Shown here piece by piece: positions 1 through 6,330 of a stretch of DNA of 7,149 nucleotides (positions are counted from its first letter, which is position 1; each line of letters opens with the position of its first letter). Under the pieces are notes generated by a model. It did not search any database, was not told where the DNA came from, and worked only from the letters and a program-made list of their open reading frames with translations. Where the stretch lies: assembly GCA_024642295.1 (NCBI GenBank), contig JAHEBK010000085.1:1-7149 (forward strand), written 5' to 3'. A program made the translations under genes and the position numbers. Origin of the DNA: Flavobacterium sp. (GTDB taxonomy: Bacteria; Bacteroidota; Bacteroidia; Flavobacteriales; Flavobacteriaceae).

Positions 1-816
1 GTTTTATGGATTTGTCTGCATGAATATCTCACTACATTATTAGGATTACAATTCAATCCTTTAATGACTGCAATTCTATTATTAGCGTTTACCTATATCC
101 ATAAAGAAAAAGATTTTTGGGCCGCATTATTCATTACTATTGGAGTATTTGTCAAACTTTATGGTATTGTAGGATTGGCATTTTTCTTTTTTTCGAGACA
201 TAAAATAAAATTCATATTGTCTTTACTTTTTTGGAGCGCTGTTTTATTTACACTACCAATGCTTATTTCTTCTCCTGACTATATTGTTTACACTTACCAA
301 GAATGGTACGAACGACTGGTGATAAAAAACAACGAAAATGTCAGCCTAGATTCTATGCAAGATATTTCTTTGATGGGAATGGTCAGACGTATTTGTAAAG
401 ATCCTACTATTTCTAACATTCCATTCCTATTGGGAGGAATCGTATTATTTGGACTGCAATATTTAAGAATTAGTTTATTTACAAATACTGTTTACCGTCT
501 TTATATATTAGCCTCAATACTAATTTTTACAGTAATTTTTAGTACTGGTTCAGAGTCTCCTACTTACATTATTGCCTTTACAGGAGTGGCAATTTGGCTT
601 GTGATTCAGCCTAAACCTATTTCAAACTGGCAGATTGGTTTATTTATTTTTGCCTTCATTCTTACCAGTTTATCGCCTACTGATTTAATTCCTAAATTTT
701 TAAAAGAAAATTATATTCGTCCCTATGCACTAAAAGCATTACCTTGTGTTTTAATTTGGATCGTAATTGTGTACCAAATTTATACTAAGAAATTTGAACA
801 AAAAACTAATGAATAA
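1..816 (+). CDS. GT87 (DUF2029)-type membrane glycosyltransferase, 5' truncated by window edge
   Basis: The reading frame is open from base 1 to the stop at 814-816, so the ATG at 64 is an internal methionine and the gene begins outside the window. 271 residues are visible; relatives are usually around 400, so roughly the first third is missing. The visible part is a polytopic membrane protein with about seven or eight hydrophobic helices (visible residues near 22-33, 39-64, 71-89, 140-155, 163-182, 186-201, 210-226 and 244-261). Family-like marks are the LQFNPL stretch (16-21) leading into a helix, VKLYGIVGLAFFF (51-63), and a soluble loop with SLMGMVRR (123-130). GT87 enzymes use polyprenyl-phosphate-linked sugars on the outer face of the inner membrane. 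The sugar and acceptor cannot be read here. It overlaps the next gene by 8 bases; that gene could make its donor. A polymerase or other GT-C enzyme is the main alternative. Confidence 0.8.
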   Translation, partial: VLWICLHEYLTTLLGLQFNPLMTAILLLAFTYIHKEKDFWAALFITIGVFVKLYGIVGLAFFFFSRHKIKFILSLLFWSAVLFTLPMLISSPDYIVYTYQEWYERLVIKNNENVSLDSMQDISLMGMVRRICKDPTISNIPFLLGGIVLFGLQYLRISLFTNTVYRLYILASILIFTVIFSTGSESPTYIIAFTGVAIWLVIQPKPISNWQIGLFIFAFILTSLSPTDLIPKFLKENYIRPYALKALPCVLIWIVIVYQIYTKKFEQKTNE

Positions 817-1738
817 AAAAATTGCCATAGTTATTCCTTCTTACAATGAAGAAGGGAATATTAAAGTATTGGTCGAATCATTACACAATGTGCTAGGGAA
901 TTTGCCTTATTCATATGAATTATTATTTGTTGATGATGGAAGTAGTGATCAATCATTAATCGTTTTAAAGGAATTAGCTCTTACTGACAAAAAATTATTC
1001 TTTGTAGAATTATCTCGAAACTTTGGACACCAAAACGCATTAAAAGCAGGGGTTGATATTGTACTAGCCGATGCCGTAATAACAATGGATGGTGATATGC
1101 AACATCCACCAGAATTACTGCCTAAAATAATTCAAAAATGGGAAGAAGGCTATGATATTGTCTATACTCGCAGAGAAGAAGACGAAAAATTATCTCATTT
1201 TAAGAAAAAAACATCCAAAAAATTCTATAACGTAATCAATCATTTGTCTGAAATAAAGTTTGAACCTGGAACAGCAGATTTTAGACTTATGGACCAAAGA
1301 GTTGTGGAAGCTTTTAGAAATTTTAATGAAAACGAACTTTTTATTCGTGGATTAATTAGCTGGTTAGGATTTAAACAATTTGCAATCGATTATTGTCCCG
1401 CAGATAGATTCTCGGGATCAAGTAAATATACCTTTAAAAAAATGCTATCGTTTGCGATACAAGGAATAACCTCTTTTAGCATTCGTCCTTTATATGCAGC
1501 AATTTACCTTGGAATAGGCTCTTCATTTTTTGCCTTCTTATTCTACGCATGGTATGTTTTACATAGTTTTTATTATGGACATGTCATTTCAGGTTGGGCC
1601 TCTGTAATAAGCACTGTAGTTTTTTTTGGTGGACTTAATTTAATTGTATTAGGAATAATAGGCATGTATATTGGAAAATTATTTATTCAATCAAAAAATA
1701 GACCCAATTACTTAATCAGAAATACAAATTACAAATGA
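809..1738 (+). CDS. GT2 polyprenyl-phosphate sugar synthase-like glycosyltransferase (DPM1/GtrB/ArnC type)
   Basis: This 309-residue protein should transfer a sugar from a nucleotide donor to undecaprenyl phosphate at the inner membrane. The GT-A domain shows IPSYNEEGN (9-17), VDDGSS (41-46), RNFGHQNALKAG (70-81) and the metal/donor-binding MDGDMQHPP (93-101), followed by GTADFRLMD (154-162) and the RFSGSSKY segment (200-207) typical of this subfamily. Two membrane helices follow, at about 226-249 and 264-289, as in GtrB and ArnC. I chose ATG 809 because the first beta strand then starts at the N-terminus. The in-frame ATG at 767 would add 14 residues lying inside the upstream gene with no family resemblance. 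The start overlaps the upstream stop (ATGAATAA, 8 bases) and the stop overlaps the next start (ATGA). The family is secure; the sugar (mannose, glucose, GlcNAc or another) is not readable. Confidence 0.9.
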   Translation: MNKKIAIVIPSYNEEGNIKVLVESLHNVLGNLPYSYELLFVDDGSSDQSLIVLKELALTDKKLFFVELSRNFGHQNALKAGVDIVLADAVITMDGDMQHPPELLPKIIQKWEEGYDIVYTRREEDEKLSHFKKKTSKKFYNVINHLSEIKFEPGTADFRLMDQRVVEAFRNFNENELFIRGLISWLGFKQFAIDYCPADRFSGSSKYTFKKMLSFAIQGITSFSIRPLYAAIYLGIGSSFFAFLFYAWYVLHSFYYGHVISGWASVISTVVFFGGLNLIVLGIIGMYIGKLFIQSKNRPNYLIRNTNYK

Positions 1739-2508
1739 TACTATTGAGTTTTGACATCGAAGAATTTGACATGCCTTTTGAATATGGAAAAGAAATTTCA
1801 TTTGACGACCAAATGAGTATTTCTATTGCTGGCACAAATTCTATTTTAGATATTTTGGAGAAACACAACATCAAAGCTACTTTTTTCTCTACAGTAACAT
1901 TTGCATTAAACGCTCCAACAGTTATTAAAAGAATTACCGATTCAGGTCATGAAATTGCTTCTCACAGTTACTATCATTCAGATTTTAAAGAAGAACATTT
2001 ATTGAGTTCCAAATTAAAACTAGAAGAAATCACAGGACAGAAAGTATTAGGCTACCGAATGCCCCGTATGCAACCAGTAAGCGAATCTGCCATACAACAA
2101 GCAGGTTATATCTATAATTCTTCTATCAATCCTACCTATTTGCCTGGTAGATATAATAACTTACATATTTCGCGGACATTTTTTATGAAAGAAGGTGTTT
2201 GGCAGTTGCCAGCATCGGTAAGTCCGTTAGTACGATTTCCATTATTTTGGCTGTCATTTCATAATTTACCAATGTGGTTGTATTGCTATTTATCGAAAAT
2301 TACTTTAAAAAAAGACAAATACCTTAACATCTATTTTCACCCTTGGGAGTTTACTGATTTGACTAACAAAGAACGTTTTGGTTTTCCTAATTATGTTTCC
2401 AAAAACACTGGAAAATTAATGGAAAATCGATTTGAAAAATTTATTTTCAAAATGAAGAAAAACAAGCATACTTTCCATACCACAATAGAATTAATTAACA
2501 AAATTTAG
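1735..2508 (+). CDS. NodB-fold polysaccharide deacetylase (CE4 superfamily, DUF3473-like variant)
   Basis: This 257-residue protein is likely to remove an N- or O-acyl group from a sugar. Motifs in order are SFDIEEF (5-11) replacing the classic TFDDG, KATFF (47-51), GHEIASHSYYH (71-81) carrying the metal-ligand pair H77 and H81, YRMPRM (107-112) with the conserved arginine, and YFHPWEF (200-206) with the late histidine H202. The FDxEE and FHPWE forms resemble the XrtA-associated/DUF3473 branch of polysaccharide deacetylases rather than peptidoglycan deacetylases. I see no signal peptide, so it probably acts in the cytoplasm or at the membrane's inner face; a hydrophobic patch near 164-186 might contact membrane. 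Its ATG overlaps the upstream stop by 4 bases, so its substrate may be the lipid-linked sugar made by that GT2. A polysaccharide repeat unit or a deformylase role is also possible. Confidence 0.88.
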   Translation: MILLSFDIEEFDMPFEYGKEISFDDQMSISIAGTNSILDILEKHNIKATFFSTVTFALNAPTVIKRITDSGHEIASHSYYHSDFKEEHLLSSKLKLEEITGQKVLGYRMPRMQPVSESAIQQAGYIYNSSINPTYLPGRYNNLHISRTFFMKEGVWQLPASVSPLVRFPLFWLSFHNLPMWLYCYLSKITLKKDKYLNIYFHPWEFTDLTNKERFGFPNYVSKNTGKLMENRFEKFIFKMKKNKHTFHTTIELINKI

Positions 2509-2515
2509 GTTCAAG

Positions 2516-3541
2516 ATGAAAATATTGGTAATTCAGAAAAAAAGAATTGGTGATGTACTTACTAGTGCTATTCTTTTTGAAGCATTAAAAGAGAAATTTC
2601 CTAAATCTGAATTACATTATTTGATTTATGAGAACAGTTTGGCCGTGGTTGATAACAATCCATATATTGACAAAATTGTTATCATGAATGAAAAGACAAG
2701 GAAAAATACAACGGATTTTTTAAGGTTTTTACTTCAAATAAGACAAGAAAAATATGATGTTGTTGTAGATGGTTATGGAAAGCCTAACAGCGTTATAATT
2801 GGGTGGATTTCTGGTGCAAAAAAAACAATCACTTTCAAAAAAAATTATTCCAAACTACTCTATTCCAATGTTTTGGACAGAAGCACTGTAAAATCAACTG
2901 ATTCTACCCAAGCAATTCATCACAGAATGTTACTTCTGGAACCCTTAGGCATAAAAGATAAAAAATACAAACCAACGATTTTTTTATTAGAAAGCGAAAA
3001 AGAAGATGCTAGAAAAAGATTAAAAAACGCTGGACTATCTTTGTCTGAACCTATTATAATGATAAGTGCCATTGGTAGCAATCCTAGTAAAACTTACCCA
3101 CTTGCACAAATGGCAACAGTACTAGACACTATAGCTCAAAACGGAAGCATACAAATCTTATTCAACTATTTTTCGAACCAAAAAGAAGATGCAATTTCAT
3201 TATACAAACTATGTAAACCAGCTACTCAAAATAAAATATCGATAGAATTCTACGAAGAAAACCTCAGGGACTTCTTAGCCGTAACCAGTTGTTGTAGTGC
3301 ATTGATTGGTAACGAAGGCGGAGCAACAAATATGGCTAAAGCTTTGATGATCCCTACATTTACTATTTTTAGTCCAACTGTTAACAAAACTGAGTGGAAC
3401 ATTTATGAAAACGGAACAACAAATGTGTCGGTTCATGTAAATGACTATTTTGAAGATACAGATCAAATAAACTACACAACTTTTATCCCTGAATTATTCG
3501 AGGAAGAATTAAACGCTTTTGTTAATCTAAATTGCCACTAA
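2516..3541 (+). CDS. GT9 glycosyltransferase (ADP-heptose:LPS heptosyltransferase family)
   Basis: This 341-residue, two-Rossmann-domain GT-B enzyme is of normal GT9 length. The N-terminal acceptor domain begins MKILVIQKKRIGDVL, with the IGD motif (11-13) holding the family's catalytic aspartate D13. The C-terminal donor domain has ISAIGSNPSKTYP (183-195), where substrate lysine K192 is expected, and IGNEGGATNMAKALMIPTF (264-282), the equivalent of the family's NDSGPMHIAAALGTP loop. In that loop the usual histidine is N272, a form that I recall as common in Bacteroidota members. GT9 enzymes act in the cytoplasm on lipid A-core acceptors. Heptose is the textbook donor, but flavobacterial cores do not always contain heptose, so the sugar is left open. 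The gene starts 7 bases after the deacetylase and ends 1 base before the next start. No clear Shine-Dalgarno is present, which is usual for this phylum. Confidence 0.9.
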   Translation: MKILVIQKKRIGDVLTSAILFEALKEKFPKSELHYLIYENSLAVVDNNPYIDKIVIMNEKTRKNTTDFLRFLLQIRQEKYDVVVDGYGKPNSVIIGWISGAKKTITFKKNYSKLLYSNVLDRSTVKSTDSTQAIHHRMLLLEPLGIKDKKYKPTIFLLESEKEDARKRLKNAGLSLSEPIIMISAIGSNPSKTYPLAQMATVLDTIAQNGSIQILFNYFSNQKEDAISLYKLCKPATQNKISIEFYEENLRDFLAVTSCCSALIGNEGGATNMAKALMIPTFTIFSPTVNKTEWNIYENGTTNVSVHVNDYFEDTDQINYTTFIPELFEEELNAFVNLNCH

Positions 3542-3542
3542 A

Positions 3543-4661
3543 ATGAAAATAGGATTCGAAGCAAAAAGAGTTTTTCATAACAAGACAGGATTAGGCAATT
3601 ACAGCCGTGATCTGGTAAGAATCATGGCAAGTTTTTATCCAGAAAACAAATACCTATTGTACAACCCAAAAAAGAATAAAAAAAAAATTTTCACCCTTCC
3701 ATCTAACACAGTTGAAGAAAGATTACCAAGAAGTGCTTTTCATAAAAAATTCTATAACATTTGGCGTCAAAAAGGGATTGTTGAAGATTTAAAAATTGAC
3801 AAAATTTCGATTTTTCATGGCTTGTCTGGCGAAATTCCGAGTGGATTAAAACAAAACAACATCAAAAGCGTTGTAACAATACATGATTTGATATTTATGC
3901 GTTACCCCAATTTGTATTCATTTTGGGATCGTAAAATTCATTATTTAAAATTTAAAAAAGCGGCAAAAAAAGCCGATTTGGTCATTGCTATTAGTGAACA
4001 AACGAAAGTTGACATCGTACATTTCCTTAAAGTTCCTGAATCTAAAATAAAAGTAATCTACCAAGGATGTCAATCTGTATTTAAACAAAATTACACCGAA
4101 GCCGAAAAAAAATCAGTACGCCAACAATTTCAATTACCAAATAAATTTGTACTTAATGTAGGCACAATCGAGGAGCGAAAAAACGCCTTAACAATTGTGA
4201 AATCGGTAAAAGATCTTGATACTACTCTTGTTTTAATAGGCAAAGAAACCGCATATTGTAATACAATAAAGGAATATATTGCTGAGCATAACTTAACACA
4301 TAAAGTACTATTCTTAAAAGGACTTTCTAGCAAAGAACTAGCAATAGTGTATCAATTATCTTCGGTCTTTGTTTATCCTTCATTATTTGAAGGATTTGGA
4401 ATCCCAATAGTTGAAGCTCTCTATTCAAAAACTCCAGTTATCACTAATAAATTCGGCGTTTTTCATGAAGCTGGAGGCCCTCATTCTATCTATATAGATC
4501 CAATGGATTCGAATGAAATGGCTCAAAAAATAACCTTTTTATTAAAAAATGAAGTGTATCGTAATGAAATCACTGCAAAAGGGTGGGCATTTGTTCAAAA
4601 ATTTGATGATGCTATTATTGCAACCGAAATAATGAGCTGCTATCAATCACTTGAATCATAA
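3543..4661 (+). CDS. GT4-family glycosyltransferase (group 1)
   Basis: This is a 372-residue retaining GT-B enzyme of typical length, cytoplasmic or peripheral on the inner membrane. The N-terminal domain has GFEAKRVFHNKTGLGNYSRD (4-23), including the glycine-rich acceptor-side TGLGNY loop, then HGLSGEIP (92-99) and VTIHDLIFMRYPNLY (111-125). The donor domain begins with LNVGTIEERKN (204-214), where E210-R212 are in the usual phosphate-binding position, and carries the EX7E signature as EGFGIPIVE (E283 and E291). The gene follows the GT9 stop after a single base, so it is probably translationally coupled and acts on the same core or polysaccharide chain. An A10 tract (3678-3687) encodes K46-K48; it is described separately. 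The donor (mannose, glucose or galactose are usual in this family) cannot be inferred. It is the last gene before a 124-base gap. Confidence 0.92.
   Translation: MKIGFEAKRVFHNKTGLGNYSRDLVRIMASFYPENKYLLYNPKKNKKKIFTLPSNTVEERLPRSAFHKKFYNIWRQKGIVEDLKIDKISIFHGLSGEIPSGLKQNNIKSVVTIHDLIFMRYPNLYSFWDRKIHYLKFKKAAKKADLVIAISEQTKVDIVHFLKVPESKIKVIYQGCQSVFKQNYTEAEKKSVRQQFQLPNKFVLNVGTIEERKNALTIVKSVKDLDTTLVLIGKETAYCNTIKEYIAEHNLTHKVLFLKGLSSKELAIVYQLSSVFVYPSLFEGFGIPIVEALYSKTPVITNKFGVFHEAGGPHSIYIDPMDSNEMAQKITFLLKNEVYRNEITAKGWAFVQKFDDAIIATEIMSCYQSLES
3678..3687 (+). repeat. A10 homopolymer inside the GT4 coding region
   Basis: Ten consecutive adenines, followed directly by four thymines, encode Lys46-Lys48 and the first base of Ile49 of the GT4 glycosyltransferase. 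It is the longest mononucleotide run I found in the window. In the frame as read the gene is intact. A gain or loss of one base here would change the frame after about one eighth of the protein. Tracts of this kind can slip during replication or transcription, but the window is so AT-rich that chance is a good explanation. Confidence 0.85.
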
Positions 4662-4708
4662 ATATAAAAAATCACCTAATGAAGCCAATCTTAAAGTTCC
4701 ATTTTCAA

Positions 4709-4749
4709 TAAGTTAATTTATTTAAGAATACTTAAAAACTATTAACTTA
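4709..4749. repeat. Nested AT-rich inverted repeat in the 4662-4785 gap (possible terminator or regulatory hairpin)
   Basis: Perfect 9-base arms, TAAGTTAAT (4709-4717) and ATTAACTTA (4741-4749), enclose a second perfect 6-base pair of arms, TTTAAG (4721-4726) and CTTAAA (4731-4736), around an AATA loop. The asymmetric internal loop is 3 and 4 bases. A T6 run follows at 4756-4761, six bases after the stem. The repeat itself is plain in the sequence; its role is not. It could end the five-gene operon, be a dyad operator, or structure the leader of the following GT2 mRNA. The rest of the gap is featureless AT-rich DNA. I find no convincing Bacteroidota promoter (TTG plus TAnnTTTG): the nearest -7-like box is TACTTTTT at 4753-4760, with no TTG upstream at a sensible distance. 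Confidence 0.6.
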
Positions 4750-4785
4750 CGATACTTTTTTAAAATAATACAGTACGAATTTATC

Positions 4786-5559
4786 ATGTCAAAAAATCAT
4801 AAAATAAGTGCCTTAATTATCACCTATAACGAAGAAAAAAATATTACTAATATTATAGACTCTTTGGACTTTGTGGACGAAATTATTGTAGTTGATTCTT
4901 TTAGTACAGACAAAACGCAAGAACTTATACAAACAAAACAAAATGTAAATTTTGTACAAAATAAATTTGAAAACTTTGCACAGCAACGCAATTATGCATT
5001 ATCATTAGCACGAAACAATTGGATTCTTTTTTTGGACGCTGACGAAAAATTAACTAATGATTTAAAAGAAGAAATACTAACAATTGTATCGAATGAAAAT
5101 CAAAAAGCAGCTTATTACTTCAAACGTATTTTTATGTTCAAAGAATGTAAATTACATTTTAGTGGATGGCAAAATGACAAAGTAACACGTTTATTTCAAA
5201 AAGACAAAGCTTATTATAACAACGAAAAACTAGTTCACGAAAAACTAATTATAGACGGCGAAATTGGTATTTGTAAAAACAAATTAGTCCATTTTTCTTA
5301 TGACAACTTTAATGATTATAAAAACAAAATGGCTCAATACGGAAAATTGAAAGCTTTTGAAGCTAGATATAATAACACTACTCCAAACCTCTATCATTTA
5401 TACATTCGGCCACTATATCAGTTCCTGTATCAATACCTTATTAGATTAGGCATATTAGATGGTCAAAAGGGAATAATCATTAGTTATCTAAATGCTTATA
5501 GTGTCTATACTCGTTTTCAGGAAGTAAAAAAAAATAATTCAAGAAAAATTAAAAACTAA
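4786..5559 (+). CDS. GT2 glycosyltransferase, WaaE/KdtX-like (LPS core beta-glycosyltransferase type)
   Basis: This 257-residue GT-A enzyme resembles the WaaE/KdtX beta-1,4-glucosyltransferase group, which adds a hexose to the inner core of LPS in the cytoplasm. Motifs are LIITYNEEKNI (10-20), VVDSFSTDKT (35-44), AQQRNYAL (65-72), the metal-binding LDADE (83-87), FSGWQNDKVTRLF (125-137), LVHEKL (149-154) holding the VHE motif with the likely base E152, and a C-terminal LGILDGQKG (221-229) amphipathic or membrane-contact segment. The tail is basic (KKNNSRKIKN), which would suit peripheral membrane binding. The ATG at 4786 gives the first beta strand at residue 8 and has no upstream rival; there is no Shine-Dalgarno. 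The gene sits 124 bases after the GT4 gene, so it may have its own promoter or be read through. It converges on a paralogue 6 bases away. Sugar specificity is unknown. Confidence 0.9.
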   Translation: MSKNHKISALIITYNEEKNITNIIDSLDFVDEIIVVDSFSTDKTQELIQTKQNVNFVQNKFENFAQQRNYALSLARNNWILFLDADEKLTNDLKEEILTIVSNENQKAAYYFKRIFMFKECKLHFSGWQNDKVTRLFQKDKAYYNNEKLVHEKLIIDGEIGICKNKLVHFSYDNFNDYKNKMAQYGKLKAFEARYNNTTPNLYHLYIRPLYQFLYQYLIRLGILDGQKGIIISYLNAYSVYTRFQEVKKNNSRKIKN

Positions 5560-5576
5560 GGAAAACTATTTTTTTT
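5527..5576. terminator. Candidate bidirectional terminator between convergent GT2 genes
   Basis: AAAAAAAATA (5527-5536) and TATTTTTTTT (5567-5576) are perfect 10-base complements flanking both stop codons. Transcription in either direction would end in a run of eight or nine U residues after the potential stem. The arms have no G or C and the loop is 30 bases, so the hairpin would be weak. It is proposed because convergent genes with 6 bases between stops need termination in both directions, and no better hairpin is visible here. Confidence 0.3.
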
Positions 5577-6324
5577 GGTTTGCTTCGACTTGTAACTGAA
5601 TTAATTTCACATATTTAATATAGGAGAAAAAACCTTGAATTATAGCAAAAGTTAAACCATCAAGACCATTAAGAATTCCTTTTTTGAAGAAGTAACAACG
5701 AACAAATGAAACCATTCCATTCAAAACTGGTTTAAAACAATTAACTCTTTTACCTGAATCAAATAGTTGCTTTGCATGCCAATCAGAATATTGATTTTTT
5801 TTGGCTATAATTTGATGAAAAGAATTTGAACCATAATGTAAAATATGTACGTTTATCTTTTGTGGATTTTTTGATATTATTTTCTGATGCACACTATCTG
5901 CTGAAGGATGCGCTGTAAGTTTATTAAAAAATCTAATTTTATTATCGGGGTACCAACCCGAAAAATTAATTAATTTTTCACCTAAAAAGTTTTTAAATCG
6001 AAAATAAAACGCATCTGAATTATTTTTTAAAAAAGTTTCACTTAAAATAAATTCTTCAGCATCTGTATCTAAAAACTCATCTGCATCTAGATTCAATATC
6101 CAATCATTTTTACAAAAAGGCACTCCAAATGCCCGTTGTGGACCATCTCCCAAAAATTTTTGTGAATATACTTTGGCTCCTTTACTTTTTGCAATTTCTA
6201 CCGTATTATCAGTACTAAATGAATCCACAATAACAACCTCAGAACACACTTTGAACATGGCTTCAACACATTTTTCAATGTTTTTTTCTTCGTTATAAGT
6301 AATTACTAATCCGCTAATTGCCAT
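5566..6324 (-). CDS. GT2 glycosyltransferase, WaaE/KdtX-like, second paralogue
   Basis: This 252-residue GT-A protein is from the same family as the plus-strand gene that ends 6 bases from its own stop. Shared motifs are LVITYNEEKNI (6-16), IVDSFSTDNT (32-41), GPQRAFGVPF (61-70), LDADEFL (79-85) with the metal-binding DxD, FSGWYPDNKIRFF (121-133), and KGILNGLDGL (215-224) near the C-terminus. At the position of the family's VHE motif it reads SVHQKI (144-149), glutamine for glutamate, which may affect the catalytic base or shift the base to another residue. It probably adds a hexose to the LPS core in the cytoplasm. The start at 6324 is 6 bases after the kinase stop; an AGGA (6332-6329) overlapping that stop lies 4 bases upstream, a short but possible ribosome site. 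Tight spacing implies co-transcription with the kinase. Sequence divergence from the neighbour points to an old duplication or separate acquisition. Confidence 0.88.
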   Translation of the reverse strand: MAISGLVITYNEEKNIEKCVEAMFKVCSEVVIVDSFSTDNTVEIAKSKGAKVYSQKFLGDGPQRAFGVPFCKNDWILNLDADEFLDTDAEEFILSETFLKNNSDAFYFRFKNFLGEKLINFSGWYPDNKIRFFNKLTAHPSADSVHQKIISKNPQKINVHILHYGSNSFHQIIAKKNQYSDWHAKQLFDSGKRVNCFKPVLNGMVSFVRCYFFKKGILNGLDGLTFAIIQGFFSYIKYVKLIQLQVEANQKK

Positions 6325-6330
6325 GAAATC

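Noticed and set aside
64..66. ATG at 64 as the true start of the GT87-type gene
   Set aside because: The frame is open to base 1, and the preceding 21 codons carry the LQFNP family-like stretch continuing directly into the first helix, so the gene is cut by the edge.
767..808. Earlier in-frame ATG for the GT2 polyprenyl-phosphate sugar synthase-like gene
   Set aside because: It adds 14 residues that only re-read the end of the upstream membrane protein in another frame; the GT-A domain starts properly from the ATG at 809.
3275..3466. Minus-strand open frame inside the GT9 gene
   Set aside because: It is antisense to the conserved donor-binding domain, is rich in Cys and His without a motif, and has no operon context; it is a shadow of the GT9 frame.
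4130..4333. Minus-strand open frame inside the GT4 gene
   Set aside because: It is antisense to the conserved GT4 donor domain, with no recognisable motif or ribosome site.
4753..4760. TACTTTTT as a -7 promoter element for the plus-strand WaaE-like gene
   Set aside because: It matches TAnnTTTG in all but the final G, but there is no TTG upstream at a suitable distance and such boxes are frequent by chance in DNA this AT-rich.
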